Part shown: piece after piece, positions 46,291-60,112 of the stretch
Layout: every line of letters starts with the position of its first letter
Position numbering within the stretch: position 1 is the stretch's first letter
Source: Daphnia pulex
Taxonomy: Eukaryota; Arthropoda; Branchiopoda; Diplostraca; Daphniidae
Reading direction: 5' to 3'
Assembly (NCBI RefSeq): GCF_021134715.1
Contig: NC_060020.1
Location: forward strand, 5,332,001 to 5,396,000
Length of the DNA stretch: 64,000 bases
Made by a program: the position numbers and the translations under genes
The notes under the pieces: model-generated
What the model was told of the DNA's origin: nothing
The model's database searches: none
The model's input: the letters and a program-made list of their open reading frames with translations, nothing else

Positions 46291-49164
46291 TGTGTATGAA
46301 TTGGACCTGAGTATTGACAAGTCAATGTAGTATTCTAGTAAGGATCAGATCGGACGACTCGGCCAAGTGATGATCATGTCAGCTTTTCGCGTTGCCTTTA
46401 TACTGAATCCCGATCTAGCGTGCGTAAGCGATCCCAAAAGTCAAAGAGGCACATAAGGATTTTCCCTCGGATCAGGTACTTTTTGCATTTTTTCTGTGCG
46501 TGTGTGATTTGTGCACTTAGTGATTGCGGGAAAAAGGGGAAAGACGGCCCCTGGGAAAGATAATGTACCCTACGTGATAAGAAATAAGGATACAGGATAC
46601 GAAGAGGTGTCAGGTGTTCAATATGCAAGTCCGGTGCTCATTCCTTGCAGATGATTTTATGTTCCCCCTTCGAAACTTTTATTTTAAGCTGTTTCAAAAA
46701 CAAATCTGAAATGCCGGCCGCACGCCCGTTAAATCCTCTATCTATTTTTTTTTACTTGTTTTTATTGATTCAAAATTTTCAGCGCGTCAGTGTTTCCTAT
46801 TTTTTAATGCACGAATCTGAAGTTAATTGTCAAATAAGGATTTTGGAGAAAAATGAAACGATACAGTATTTTGGTGTATTATTTGCAATAAAGAATCAGT
46901 TTGTCCCAACATGGATATTTTTAAAAAGAAAAAAAGAAAATGTACATTATGTAGATAGGCCAATAGGGTGTTCCGGGTGCCTTTATAGCGACGCAATAAG
47001 AGAAATGTAGGCTGGATAAAAATATAAGATTATATGAAAATTAGTTTATGTTGATCCTAGAGACAATAGAGGAATCGGAAGTTTAGTAATAAGAATAACA
47101 GAGCCCTTCCTTTATTACTATGCTAGACTTACACCCATTAATACAATATACATTATACACATGTATGCGTTTATATTCCGTAGATCTCGAACCTGTCCAT
47201 AAAGAGAGCAGCTCCATGACAGTGAATTTTCGCACACACAGCATACTGTTCACGGATAGCTCTCTTTGCGGCTCAAGCTCTCTTCATTGCAACAAAATGA
47301 AATCCCCAAAACAACAAAGACAAAAGTGAAAAACAGTGTACGCAAATTGAATTCGAAAGTGATTATATCCACACTATACTGTAATAAAACTGAAACTAAA
47401 ATGAGTCAAATTGAACAATATGCTACACAGAACTGAAGAGTGGGCACTATAAAGGCTATACAACCATACGTCTGCTGTATTATGGTCGAACTGGTAATCC
47501 TCATATTCTGCTCTATGCAACTCGACTATATATACTAGGAGAACCGTACGTGAGGACGCATAGTTATGGGTGATTGTTTCCGCATTTCAATTAGCAGGGT
47601 GTTGGACGCGCTCAGTGCGAGAGAGGGGGGAGGCTAGAGAGACGACTAGCTCCAACAGAAAATTACAAAGGTGAGCGTCTGGTGTAAGTGAAGGAGGCCA
47701 GGAAGAAACCGTAGCTTTGCTTATATATACGAGTACACGCCGACTGATGGTGAAGCAGGAAACGAGCTGAAAAAGGAAAAAAAAGGAACCCCCGTCATTT
47801 TTAAAAAAAAAGAATAAGTGAATTCAATCCTGCGTTACAATTTTCTATTATTTTGTACGTGATGTGTACAACTAAGCTAAACACACAGCAAAGATGCGTT
47901 TCACTGACTATTGAAATAATGTCAGATCTTTTTAAATATTACGCATTGTCAGTTGTTATATATTTGAATTTGAGTTTATATTTTTGCCATAACTTTAACT
48001 TGGGTTGTGAAAAACAAAAATGTTCCCCTTTTTTGTGTTTGCAAAAATTCCGATTCGTTGACGACGCTGTACTTTTATCTCCATTTATTTTTATCTTTGA
48101 ATTTTGAACTTCATTTTTATCCGACCTTTCTGTTCTTATCTGATTCTTATAAGAATATTCACACCTGAACAAGCAAAGGCAACGAGAATACTTTGACCTT
48201 ATTACCGGTGTCATATACAGTTTGACATGTAGCACTTACATTGGTCATTGATTAGTTTCGTTCGTCACCAGTTAACTAAAAAAAGAAAACTGCTACTAAA
48301 AAATTGTTATCAGTGTACTCGTCATGATTTTCCTATGACGTCCATGAGTGTCTGTGTACTGTACACGATCTACTTTCAATGAAACAAAAAATAAGAAAGA
48401 AAATTGAAAAGATGAAAATTTTTCTTTTTTTGTTCGTGTGTTTTCCCCCCTTCTCATAGCATCCGTCACGTCAGGTCTCAGGTGAGAGTTGAGCGGAGGC
48501 ATCCATATGCACACAATGGCTGTGCACGGGGGTAGAGCCTGAGACGGCATACGAAATATGGCAATCAACCTTTGGCTTCATTCTTTCCCCTCATGCTCAC
48601 ACCCGCTCACCATTCGCTCAAAATAAACTCAACCGACGGTATACATTGATTTGAGTCTTTTTAAGTCCTCACCAACTAAAACGGATTCTCTATTTTTTTT
48701 TTCTATTTCAATTTAGTTCAAACCAGCATATAGATTGCTGTTGGTTATCTTTTTACTTGTAATTCTCTTGCAACATTCCAGCAATTGGTGGTTGTTCGCG
48801 TGACGCAATCAAAGTTGGACATAATCGACAATGTTGCAATGGGATTTTTGAGTCGATGATTTTATTTGTGGAATTTCAGATGTAATCTTATTTGATATTT
48901 TATTTTTAGACGCTTATTTTCAAGAAACGACATCTGTTGTTGGTATGCCGATCCTTGTAACTGAAACGGTTTTATTATTCAAACAGTTTCCAACCTTTTT
49001 TGTTTTGTTTTTTGCCACGATTTCAGTTTCACGTTTCAGCTCTCGTTCGAACCTCAAAACAACATTGACATTTCTTGTTAAACAAAAAAGAACAGTCACA
49101 AAGAATGCGCCTGGATTGGCTTCCATTTTTCCAAAACAGAAATAGATGTCAGATGCCGTTCCAA

Positions 49165-49215
49165 AAATCGTCCCAGCTAGGATTGAACTTGCACCGCGAC
49201 CTCAGCGCCTCGACA
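49165..49215 (-). repeat. tRNA-like remnant (possible tRNA-derived SINE)
   Basis: On the minus strand, GAGGTCGCGGTGCAAGTTCA followed by ATCCTAGCTGGGACG resembles the 3' half of a tRNA with a B-box-like AGTTCAATCC. No matching 5' acceptor stem or A box is visible, so it is not a working tRNA gene. A decayed tRNA copy or short interspersed element is the best guess. Confidence 0.3.
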
Positions 49216-51117
49216 ACTCGTTTGTCATTCGTGAATCAGCTGTCAACTTTGTTACGCCATTGCACTCTCACACTCTTGTCGGCCGCGTATATAGCCCACT
49301 TTGAATAGTTACAACAGTTAGCGCAGTATATGGATAGAATTTGAAAAAATAAAAGACCAGCCTTTGTTCCGACGACGGTGGATAAAAGTCAAATGATCCG
49401 AAATCTGTCACTTCTTTTCCATTTGCTAGATGATGGATCCGCGGTGCAACAAGCATCTGGATATCACATTATACCTCTCAATTTTCAGTAATTGTCACTC
49501 CTCTAATGTTCGGTAGCATACGCATGCTTACAAGCTACCGACATGTGTAATAGAATTACATTCAACATAGTAACGGTATTCAATAGAACTGCAAATGGCT
49601 GTTAGCCTAATAGATTAAACTCAAAATCGACTGTCGAATAACCTTATTAAAGTGTTAGGCTGTACTTTCTCAAGTCCGTGGCGCAATATAATGTGCCGCA
49701 TAATGTATTTTGTGTGTCACAAAGTGCATAATACAGAATTTTAACATATACAACCAAAAAGAAAAAAGGAATCAATTTGTCAATATACTCACCGTGAAGG
49801 TGTGTGTAAAGCAAACAGGAAGTATATCAGTTCGGCTTAGGCAATATAGGAAATATTGAGAAGGGGGAAATCGTCCACGTAATATGCTCTCATACATCGT
49901 CTGCGGATGTACCTATTCTTGGACAAAACGCGCGCAACGACAAAAGAAATGTTTTGAGAACTAAACGTTTCGAACAAGCGCGCTTCAATAAAATGTAATC
50001 CCCTGTTAAACGTATACATATAAGCATTGATTCCAAAAGGAAACAATAAATCACACGGTTGGCAGCATAAAGAAAACTAGCTGTTGTTACCCCCACCCGA
50101 AAAAAAAAAAAACTTACATTCAAGTGGGCGTGGAATGGATTTGATGACTGAAGAATACGCCGTATGGACTGCAAGCTGGAGCTCGAATAAAGCCTTGGCG
50201 TACGTATAACTATATAGGGGAAGTTACAGGGATGGCTTTCACACATCCCCAAGAAGGTGGGTATAAAACATCTAAGAAGCAGAAAAATGGAAACTTTTTT
50301 TATTTATAAATACAACCCACAAATCTATATGGCTTGAAGGCGCCAAACGAGCAACTGGTGCGCACACCTATCTCCCTATAGAGCGCATTTAATGGCATTA
50401 ACAGCAAAACGAGGGGGGACACCTCTCGCGTACGTCAATTGAAAAGGGCTGACGAGGTTACATACAATAAGAAAGCCACGGTGGCAGCAGCGGAGGGCGG
50501 CAAGTCTTTTGGCTCTGCAGCTGATTTGAAATAAGTTTGACTTTGAACATTACGGCGCTGCTGCTTGTCATCGTCGTTTCCAAATGTCACCTCTTATACC
50601 CGTGTGTTGTACCAAATGAATTGTTGTTCGTACACGTTGGCTTAAAGGCGCCGAGTTCTGTCCCTTAAGTGCGGAAGCAACCAAGCCAATTGTGTTTTCA
50701 CTAATTGTTTAACTCAAATGTATTTGTCCATTTCTTGGGAGGTGTCATTAAAAATAATTCCAGTATTATCCTTGATTCCTAAATAAAATCTGACGGATTA
50801 TTTTTTTGTCATTGAGATTGGCGGCGCCGACTGATTGTCAATGCAGATTGATACAGCTATCAACCGCATTAATCTCTTTTATTTGTTGGTGCTGTTGGGG
50901 GGTGATAATAGCGGCGACGCCTACTGATCGGTATAATTCTGCCGTGCAGAAAGAGGAGTAACGGGGGGAAGGAGAGGGTGGTTATTTCGTCATAAATCAT
51001 GAGCAGCAATGGGGCATTGAAAAGGATCCAATCGGAAGAGGGTCACGTGACTTAATGGGCGGATTGTCGGCTGTGAGTATCCAACCCTCTTTCTCCGTTG
51101 GCCTTTTCCTTCTTCTA

Positions 51118-51134
51118 GGGGGGGGGGGGGGGGG
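51118..51134. repeat. Poly-G homopolymer
   Basis: Seventeen consecutive G bases about 310 bases upstream of the Gbx start codon, in the presumed promoter region. Confidence 0.9.
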
Positions 51135-51441
51135 AGACAAGGAGGAGTGGCGCGTGAAGAGAAGATCTGTTGGCGGCTATAATCGCTCCTCAACACGGTC
51201 CAGCACCCGGCACAAAGAGAGCCGAACGAGTATCTACTGGAAATTGCCGACAGAGAAGTGAACGACAAATCTCTGACATTTAGTCAGTCATCAGTTGTCT
51301 CATCCGCCGGATGGACTTGCTCCACCGGCCGCTTCCCATCAAAGCTGATATTATCGAAATTTCATACTGTTGGTGAAGTTGACATCGAGGTTATTACCTT
51401 TAATTCACAATCGAAAAAAAAAAGGTAAATTGACGATAGTT

Positions 51442-52902
51442 ATGGAGTCGTCGAGATTTCCGTCTGGTAACAATCTAAGGTGGTTGAATCCTCTGGATCC
51501 ATCAGTGATGTTAGCTGCTGCCGCTGCGGGATCGGTGACCCAGATGGGCCTAATGGATTCAGTTTCTTCCTCTTCGTCCGTTTCCGATTCGCCAGCTAGC
51601 CGATTTGCACCGCTAGTTTATCAGCACTTCTTTCATCACCTGCCACCGCCGAGGAACCAACAGCAGAATTTCGATTTCCTGACCTATCACGCGGCCGCTC
51701 TCCACCAGCACTTGGCCGTAGCTGCTGCCGCCGCCTCCAACAGAACGTTTCAACAATGTCAACAGCAGTTTTCACCGGCAGCAATCATGAACCGAATGCC
51801 ATTGGCAGCAGGAGCTCCGGATGCCAGTTTTCTGGAAGGCGACAGCAGATCATCGAAAAAATCCGCCACCATTGGATACAGCGTGGCCGATCTTCTCTCC
51901 GATCACCAACGATCGAATAGTTGCGATCGCATGAATAACACGTCTCCCGAACGCTCAGGTAATTTTATCTTTCATAAAACACGCCAAACATTTTATTTTA
52001 ATGGTAATAACAATGATGCAGAAAGTGAATTGGATATCCTGTCGGAAGGCAGTAGCAGCCTAGAAGAAGACGTGATCCAGGACAAAACCCAGCACAGCAT
52101 TTATCCCGTCATCATCAACTCAATGGGTTGCAGCAGCGAGGTGGTGCTGGCCGACGGAGCAGTTGATTCTTTAGGTAATAATACGGCCAACTCAACAGTG
52201 GTTGTCACCTCGTCCGACAGCTCGATCGACGCAACGATTTCTCACGCCGGCGGCAACAGTAAAAACCGCCGTCGCCGGACAGCTTTCTCTACGCACCAGT
52301 TAATTGAACTGGAGCGCGAATTCCAGGCCAAAAAGTACCTGAGCTTGACAGAGCGCTCACAAATTGCCCATCAGTTGCGTTTGTCGGAAGTTCAGATCAA
52401 GATTTGGTTTCAAAATCGACGCGCCAAATGGAAAAGGGTCAAAGCCGCTCTGGTGACAGGTGGCCCGTCTCGAATGAATAGCGGCGGTGGCCAGCATTCC
52501 AACCACCACCAACACCAGCACCACTCACAGCAATCGCTTTCGCATCATCAACATCATTCAACTGGCACTCATCATCATCACTCGTCGTCCCAGAACCAGC
52601 AAAAACTAGTGGTGCCCATCCCGGTGCATGTCAACCGAATTGCGCTTCGCTCCCAGCACCAGCAGATGGAGAAAAATCCCGGTGGAGCTGCTGCCGGTAA
52701 TAATAGTAATAATTCTAATATTACCGCACCGCACCGACAGCATCCATCGCCTGTGACGGAGTTGAACCTGTCGTCGTCCTCACCATTCCGCTCTTCCGGC
52801 TCGACTCTCTTTCGTTCACTTTCTCACCGACCGGCCCATCCGTCGGAAGTGGAAACTTCGGCTGCCACCGCCGATCAAGCAGTTTCAAATTCAACTTATT
52901 AA
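51442..52902 (+). CDS. unpg: Gbx/unplugged homeobox transcription factor
   Basis: A DNA-binding developmental regulator; Gbx/unplugged genes pattern the anterior nervous system in animals. Exons 51442-51958 and 52022-52902 give 465 residues; the 63-base intron between them is also open in frame (486 residues if retained). The N-terminal half is Ala/Gln/His-rich ([20 protein letters not shown], later runs of Ala and Gln). The homeodomain is at about 52264-52443: [59 protein letters not shown], with Gln at homeodomain position 50. After a His-rich linker comes [20 protein letters not shown], a motif typical of the Gbx family directly downstream of the homeodomain. The intron lies upstream of the homeobox, as in vertebrate Gbx genes. 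The start is the first ATG after an A-rich leader. Confidence 0.95.
   Translation: MESSRFPSGNNLRWLNPLDPSVMLAAAAAGSVTQMGLMDSVSSSSSVSDSPASRFAPLVYQHFFHHLPPPRNQQQNFDFLTYHAAALHQHLAVAAAAASNRTFQQCQQQFSPAAIMNRMPLAAGAPDASFLEGDSRSSKKSATIGYSVADLLSDHQRSNSCDRMNNTSPERSGNFIFHKTRQTFYFNGNNNDAESELDILSEGSSSLEEDVIQDKTQHSIYPVIINSMGCSSEVVLADGAVDSLGNNTANSTVVVTSSDSSIDATISHAGGNSKNRRRRTAFSTHQLIELEREFQAKKYLSLTERSQIAHQLRLSEVQIKIWFQNRRAKWKRVKAALVTGGPSRMNSGGGQHSNHHQHQHHSQQSLSHHQHHSTGTHHHHSSSQNQQKLVVPIPVHVNRIALRSQHQQMEKNPGGAAAGNNSNNSNITAPHRQHPSPVTELNLSSSSPFRSSGSTLFRSLSHRPAHPSEVETSAATADQAVSNSTY
51959..52021 (+). other. unpg: 63-base intron of Gbx, open in frame
   Basis: Begins GTAATT and ends GATGCAG, is AT-rich unlike its GC-rich flanks, and has length 63, divisible by three with no stop in the coding frame. 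Splicing gives ...RSESELDI; retention adds 21 residues. The base composition favours an intron. Confidence 0.7.
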
Positions 52903-55900
52903 ATTAGATTATTATTAATATGTTATGTCTGTACACTATATAAAACACTCACGTAATTATAATCACAATGAATTCATCTAAATCTTGCATTTTTAGAACC
53001 TTTTCATCCCTTTTACCATTTTTTTAGATCTCCCACTGATTTTGAATAATTATGTCACTGGTTACCTATGATAAATTGGGTTTGTTAACGAGGCACAATT
53101 AAATAAAATTCCAATAAATGATTCATTTGGAAAAGTAGTGTGTCAAACGCAGCGAAATTTCCGGTAGCTCTTATAAGAGAGAAAAAGTCGGAATCGGCAA
53201 TTTATAGAAAGTCTTTGATTTGAAACCCAAGTCCAATTTATTTGATTTCTGCTGTGGGGTCGGTTCAATGTTGTTGTGGCAAAAAGGAAACGAATAAAAA
53301 CAAGGGGAGGAGCTGGACTTGATGAGAGACGCGAATCTGCTGTGATAACTAATCATCATAACTGGTTTTCGGGTGAATATAATACACTAGCGCGCTGATG
53401 GACAACATAATGGGGCGGGTAGAAACTAAAGAGAGAATGAGACTCTCCGAGACACAGCAGAGAGAGAAAGCGAGCCAGAGAACTTTGTATTATGGAAATT
53501 TTTTCTTGAAACTCTCGGGCCGAAGTGACAGTTGATGATGAGCAGGGTTTGGCCACGCTTGTGCACGTCGGTCAGATATACACAGCCTGTGAAAACCCGG
53601 AAAAGTTGCTGGAAGAAAACTGATCCGAAAAGGCAAAAAGAGGGATGGAAAGCTGTCAATCAAAACTGGTCCTGACATGGGACCCGACAGCTTCGGTGAT
53701 TACCGTGCGCTATACAACTGCGAATGACTATGTATCTAATCCTATTAGCGCGTCAAAAAGCGTTGAGCATCTCGACCACGAGCGCAATTTCAACTGCCAG
53801 CCTGGAAGAATATGAGGGAAAAGGGTCCAAACAGGCAAACAACCCAACAACAAAAACACGCCGAGAGAGACGACGCCTCCCCCTTTTTTCTCTCTCTCTA
53901 TATAGCTCTCTTATTTCCCGTCTACACTCTCTCTACTAATAACGACAATATTTAAATCCAATCAAGTCCAAAGTCAGTCTGGACTATAGAAATTGAATTT
54001 GCATTATTCTTCCAAATTGTTAACCATCAGACTTACAGAAAGATCATTTTGGCAAATTCTGATGAGGAATAGATATAAAAAGTAAAGTTGATTTTTCTTT
54101 TTTCACAGCAGAAATGTCTTACCCTATCTAGAGTACAACAATTTAGTGTAAGTATATCCAGAGCAATGCATCTCTAGAGAACTGATCGCTGCATGTTTAG
54201 CGCTTAGTCGATGATTAGAAGTGATGGGTTACTGTCGAAGTGCGACGATCCAGTAAACACTTCCGCCCCTACAAACCGTAACGTATTTAACTATTGACGC
54301 GTGAACCTGAGCACTTGACTACAAAGAAATGAGATTCTTTTTCTTGTATTTTTTTCTCCAGCAGCACATGTATATATGCTATTGGTGCGCAAAGATATCC
54401 CTTCTCGCGTTGGCAATCGAATCGGTGATGGTATAAGGGTCGCGGATGAGTGTGAGACGCGTTATGTCCAGCAAACCAGTTTTTATGATTCGGTTTTCTG
54501 CACAGTTTAACGCGCGATGTCAGTCCTATAATGCTGTGTCGAACACAGGTCATGGTCTCATGGATCTCTCGGCCGCCGCCCTTTTCCCCCCTTATGTATA
54601 TGTGTGTGTGTTCCTACATTTGCCCTTTTTTTGTGCCGCTATATTCTATTACACATTGTTACTTTATGAGATATAGCCATGCTGGGAAATGCCTCTATCT
54701 GTATAGCCATATTATATAGTATCCTATATACGTTCCTGTATGCATCGTTGCTTTTGATCTTTTGATTGTAAGCACGCAGTTGAGAAAATGAATGCAAATT
54801 ATTGATTGATTTGCATCTTATCTGATCCAATCTCTATAACAAATAACGATCGTTTTTTTTTAAACTTTTTCTCTAAAATGGAAACAACCGCAAGGACAGA
54901 TGAGTTTGACGTTTGATGGGGTCTTGTCGTCGGTGTCAAAATTACTCACACGTTATTTCGATTGCATCTTCCAGACAAAAAACATTTGATCCGTTTGCAA
55001 TCAACGAGTATATTCCATACGGGTATGTATTAAATGAAAATGAAACAAGCCGACTTTTCAAAGGAAACCAAATGAAGAAATAATTTCGAAAGAAAATGAA
55101 ATGATTCGTTTTGCTGTGCATGATAACAAGTTCCTTTACGCAAGACCAGCACTATACCATTTTGATGTAGAGAACACATATCACTCTCTATAGTCTGGCG
55201 ACTGGCGACTGTAGCGCATCAGTAAGGCTGTAATTCAGTGTCAGTTCCTGCCAATCACGGGTGCTGGCACGAAATTGCTGGTGATGATAGACATTGTCCG
55301 TGTGCCCGCCCACGGAATGCATATACTGTAGGCTATAAAGCGCATATCAAAGCCGCCCATTTGTTTTCCATTTCACGGGAATGTCCGAATTGTGAAGTGC
55401 GTTTAATGAATAATGAGCTTTTCTATTTATTCCAGCGGCACTCAAAGTTTATGGGTACTAGAAAAAACATCCGTTGGTGGCCACTGGCGCAAGGACTTTT
55501 GTTCATTTTGTTGCTCCTTCGTTGCAGAGGCCGACAATCAATGGGTTATGGTCGACTTCTAATAATAAACACAATTTCTCCCATCAAACCTGGTCGTTTG
55601 CCAACATTAAAACAGCTCTTTCTGCCTAAGCTTTTTAGTCCTCGCACTGAATAATGAGCGAAATCGAGAAGAAACGCTCACGAGCGAGACAAAGAGGCGC
55701 CAGATATTCTCTGCTGCTCGCCCATCTCCGGCTGATTGGTTGTCTCTACCACGCCTTTTTTTGTCCATGTCGGCACTGTCAGAAGATGAATCAATTAGGT
55801 ATCTATTCAGTCGATACAATAACAACAAATAACATTTTCTTGTATACCAAGGAGTTCTACATCCTTATTTTTACTTTTGACGTCAACACGATAATATTCT

Positions 55901-57109
55901 TAAAACTGGTATATATAGAGTGTACACTAATCAAGTTTAATGATTTTTATTGACTAGTTATATAGACGTAACCCATTCATGCAGCCAAAGCAATGAATTT
56001 TTATCGTTACTTACTTGTGTGGAAATGTTTGTTCCCGCAGTCAGCACCTATACAGCAATGTATGATCTTTATACTATGTCAAAGATGACGACAATTTTCT
56101 CAATCAAGAAGCCGAGTATGATGCTGAGATATGGAAGATGAGGATGTGGAGATCCGCTCATTGGAAGTGGGTTATAGATCCGGGTGAATCGTTCCGGACA
56201 CCCACCACGTATTCTCTTCCGTTAGCCGGAATGGAATCATTTACCCCCTCTTCAGCCCTTTTTTCCTTCTTTTCCTTGTTTTTTCCCTTCGATTCTCAAA
56301 CGTAGCCGATAATGGCAGTCGGAGCTGATGATCTATTTCCTCTTCTAATGGATGCGATGGCACGGGTTGAATAGAGAGGAAGAGAGAATATTATCACACA
56401 TAAAAGTTGGCGGCCCCACTCAGGATAAGGGAGACACACAATCGTGGTCAATAGCGTGTCAGTGATGTCGGAGGGAATTGTCGATTTCTGCCTCCCTGCT
56501 ACGCATACATATTGATATGTATCCAACAGAATATATTACATCCATTACTGATGTTTCTGAGACTGCATCCAAAAGTATATTGACGAAGTGACCGACATCT
56601 CCCTCGATGGTACATTAACTCGCTAACACTGTGGGGATTCTTTCTCACCGTTTTTTCCCCTTTTTTTTGCCATAGCCTGCTGTGTGTCGTTGGTATGTCT
56701 CGCCTTTGAGGAAATATGGGGAAAGAAGCAAACGAGATCAGGGTTAAATGTAGAATATTTTTCCGGAAATAACATCTTATACAATAAATTTTAAAACTTT
56801 CAAAGAAAGATTGCAAAAAGATTTGATTTTTTGCCTGCCAATTATTTAAAAAATATGGTTTGTTGCCTTGTTGTGGTTGGTACATCAAACGTTAAAATCA
56901 AAAGAGATTGCGGCGCGCAACATTGTTATATTAATAATTAGTGACATAGGAAAGGAAAATAGGAATACAAATTTAATCGATTAATCGTACCACAAATAAA
57001 GATCCTATTGTTTTACTTTATCTGTGCTTTATCATTTATTCGTAATTTTTGTCAAAATATTTAATTGAATATTTGGACGGCTGAGTTGCATTAATTGGCA
57101 ACGCCGGTT
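52903..57109. other. Intergenic region downstream of Gbx
   Basis: Gbx polyadenylation signals AATAAA occur at 53102-53107 and 53113-53118, about 200 bases past the stop. Beyond that I see no conserved gene. A plus-strand frame of 138 codons (55238-55654) opens with GTG and resembles nothing I know. Confidence 0.5.
53102..53118 (+). terminator. Gbx polyadenylation signals (two AATAAA)
   Basis: Two AATAAA hexamers, at 53102-53107 and 53113-53118, about 200 bases past the Gbx stop codon. Confidence 0.55.
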
Positions 57110-59896
57110 CTCAGTTTTCACTTTTCAGTCTGCTCGCTGGCTCGCTGGCTCGCTGACGCTAATGCTTCTTGCTTCCTACGTCAGAAACTCAGAATTTTCG
57201 TGGCTTATAATAGTTAGAAAAGTCGGTTAGGACTACGCATTTCATTTCGAAATGTGCTAAAAACTTTCATCAGTTGGAGTGTTTCATCGAAAAAAACTCT
57301 ACACATTTAGTTTTCTCTTTGGTGTTTCGGTTGTCTAGTCGTCATTTCTTGATTGTAGCCTACGTTGATCACTTTACACGTGGTTACAAAAAAACATTCA
57401 AATCAAGGGAATGAAAGGCAGCCACAAATTCGGATTTTTCTTTATTTTTACAGGCAAGAGCCTGTAAACCCTAAATAGTATACATAATGTAACCAGTTAG
57501 TGTTAAAAAGTAAACTAATGGTGATCTACACATCAGGATGTTGTTTAGATGTGATAAAATTTCTGTCATTTGCTTGCCAATTCCATTTACTCTGAATGAA
57601 TCATATCTCTGAATAATATCATTTCAGGCAGGACACTGAATCAAAGTCAATTGTAAATGCAAAAATTGTCCACTTCGATTTTGGAATGATGATTAGACTA
57701 ATCATACTACTGTACAAATCAGATTAGTACAGTTCAGCTTGCATTATAGTCTGCATAGGAATTGCATGGATTTGTTTGCACCATTAGTTAGGCAACGAAA
57801 GTGTTACTAGTTACTAGCTGCTAATTTGGTAATACTTTTGTAATTTTAACTATTTTCAAACAGGTTTGTGGACCTTCAGTCGTGACCATTGTAAAATCCT
57901 TGGACATGCTGGTAGATGTCAGAAGGGTAGTCGGCTACCACAACAGACAGAGAATGTCATTGGTGGTAAAGTGGATACAGGAATGAGTGTTGAGATCCAA
58001 GAAAACAGTGAAATTCTTTTGCTATTTGCTACCACCCAAACTAGGTAATAGAGTCAAATCAAATTATATGTAACCATCACTGCTAAAACAGGGTGGATCT
58101 TTCCCATAACTATTATCCAAATTTATGAATAAGGTATAAATATGGTATGAACATATAGCAAGTAGATTATGTAAATATTTTATTATAGATGTCCTGCCAT
58201 TTCTTCTTAGTCTCAGACCCACAGTTTAGGTTTAGGGCACTTAAGTGTATAATATTTTTAGGGTTACATAAACATGCATTGTCTAATGATTCTTTTATTT
58301 CTAATTTAGATTTAACTGAAGAATTGAATTTTGTGAGGTTCTGTGGACAAGATAAACGGAACTTAGGCTACTCTGGCCTCATCACTCATCTCTTTACACG
58401 TGAAAAAGCCCAGTGAAGAATGGACAGTAAAGTCACGAGATCGCCAAGCTACTGCAACACCACATTCAACACCGAAGAAAACAAACGGCAATCGGATGTT
58501 GAAAAAGAATGATTGCTCATACATGAGTTGCCGACAGAAAGAATCATCGTCGAGTGAAGAAAAAGGGCAGAACGCAATATTGGAAGTTCCAGACGAAACC
58601 GTTTTCCCCAAACTTGTGGAAGATACCAAAAGCGGAGCTGATTGTCTTCCTGGACGAACTTGATGACAGCCAATTAAAGGCCTCGTCCCATCGAAAACGA
58701 GCAGCTGAACCGACGAGCGAGTTGTCAGAAGAAAAAATACCGCGTGTCGAGCAAGGCATAGACTAATCCAAATTGCATCTGCCACTCCTGATGCCACTGT
58801 CCCAGTAATAAAGAGAATCCTGTGAATGCCGACGTGAACTAACAAATCACAATTTCTACTCACTAGTCCACCAGCGAGGAAAAAAGAAGGAAAGTCGTTG
58901 ACAAATCCTTGACGCCACCTAGGTCAACCACGGCACCACGCAAGGTAAAGAAAACTAACGGGTAAAATTCCTTAACTTCATTCATGTTGCTTAATAACAA
59001 CCCAGTCTATTGAAGATTTTTTGACAAGCAATGACGCAGTGTTATTGTGAGTGTTGATTTTGTTTGAATTCGAAATTTAGATGTGTGGTTTATTTAGCAC
59101 AGACTAGACTAGGTATTTTAATTTGAACTAAACCTTAATGTGAAACGGATATTTGTAGATGTAATATTTTTTTTTTATCATTATTAGTATTTCCCTAACT
59201 TTATAGGTCATATGTTATTTTGTTTTTTAATGGAAAAAAAATCTCAAAAATCCCTTCTACCGCAAAAAAACATGTCTTAAACTGTTAAACATACCTTGCT
59301 AAACGCAGGTAGCTGACAATTTTCCGTCCAGAGCCCCCATTGTCAGTGTGACCCCAGTTGTCCGTGGATGCTTAGAGCTGTCACTAGGTGGCTAAATATT
59401 TCAGTGTGTTTAGGGATTGAACTATTAAGTATTAAGTAAGTTGATCATTCATGCATCTGTACTTCTACTTCATGATTCATGCATTCAGCCATTCACAGCA
59501 CATTTTTGCATTCCGCATTTTTAGACGAGACGCTGTTGGAGAATGTACAGATTGAATGTACAGTTCGTATACGTTAGCCGTTGCGGGGTACGGTACCTTC
59601 TTTCCTCACATTTTTCTATTAAAAAAGGTAGTTCCTGCTTGTGATCTTTAAGGTTATACAACGTAAATTTTTTGGTGTGAATTTTCAGGTAACATAGCCT
59701 TCAATTTATGCCTGACAATTCCATCTGATCACGTGGCCTCGCTGAAACTGCTAGTACATTTCCCCAATATGTTGTCTTTTACTGCACGTACCGCCTGTTC
59801 GTCTCGTCACATGCAGCAAGCCAGCAACACTTCAGAACAGTAAAAGTAATTATGTTGTTCAACTTTTTAACCCTTAGGTTACACATTTACTTATTA

Positions 59897-60112
59897 GATG
59901 ACTTTATTTTCTGATAGTAATTGATTTTTTTTCTCAAAGTAGGAATACAGCCTTTTAAGGTCTGAGCCTCTCAGTCCCACATGTACACGAAGTTGTTGCT
60001 GTTGCAGACAGCTGGCAGGTGGTTTTCTTTACTTGCAGGTTTGTTTGCTACCTGTACAGCTTGTAGCTTTCGTCACATGCAGCAACACTTCAGAACAGTT
60101 TAAAGTAATGAA
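59897..60112 (+). repeat. Exon-like repeat unit, copy 1
   Basis: Begins ACTTTATTTTCTGATAGTAA, passes through an acceptor-like T-rich tract and AAGGTCTGAGCCTC, and ends near CACATGCAGCAACACTTCAG. A partial copy of its 3' part precedes it at about 59800-59850. Confidence 0.75.

Larger units (their letters stand above)
46291..51441. other. Intergenic region upstream of Gbx
   Basis: About 5 kb without a convincing gene. It should contain the promoter of the minus-strand secreted-protein gene near its left end (46291-46400) and the regulatory DNA and 5' UTR of the homeobox gene at its right end. A minus-strand tRNA-like T-arm remnant lies at about 49165-49215. A 17-base G run lies at 51118-51134, and TCAGT initiator-like sites sit near 51280-51291, about 150 bases before the Gbx start. 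Confidence 0.5.

Noticed and set aside
46645..47010. 121-codon plus-strand frame
   Set aside because: AT-rich, no recognisable motif, no splice or promoter context; likely chance.
55238..55654. 138-codon plus-strand frame with a few Cys
   Set aside because: Opens with GTG, no ATG until deep inside, no recognised domain, no splice context; likely chance.
58363..58863. 166-codon minus-strand frame
   Set aside because: Antisense shadow of a Lys/Glu-rich plus-strand stretch; Phe/Ser/Val-rich composition is what that would give.
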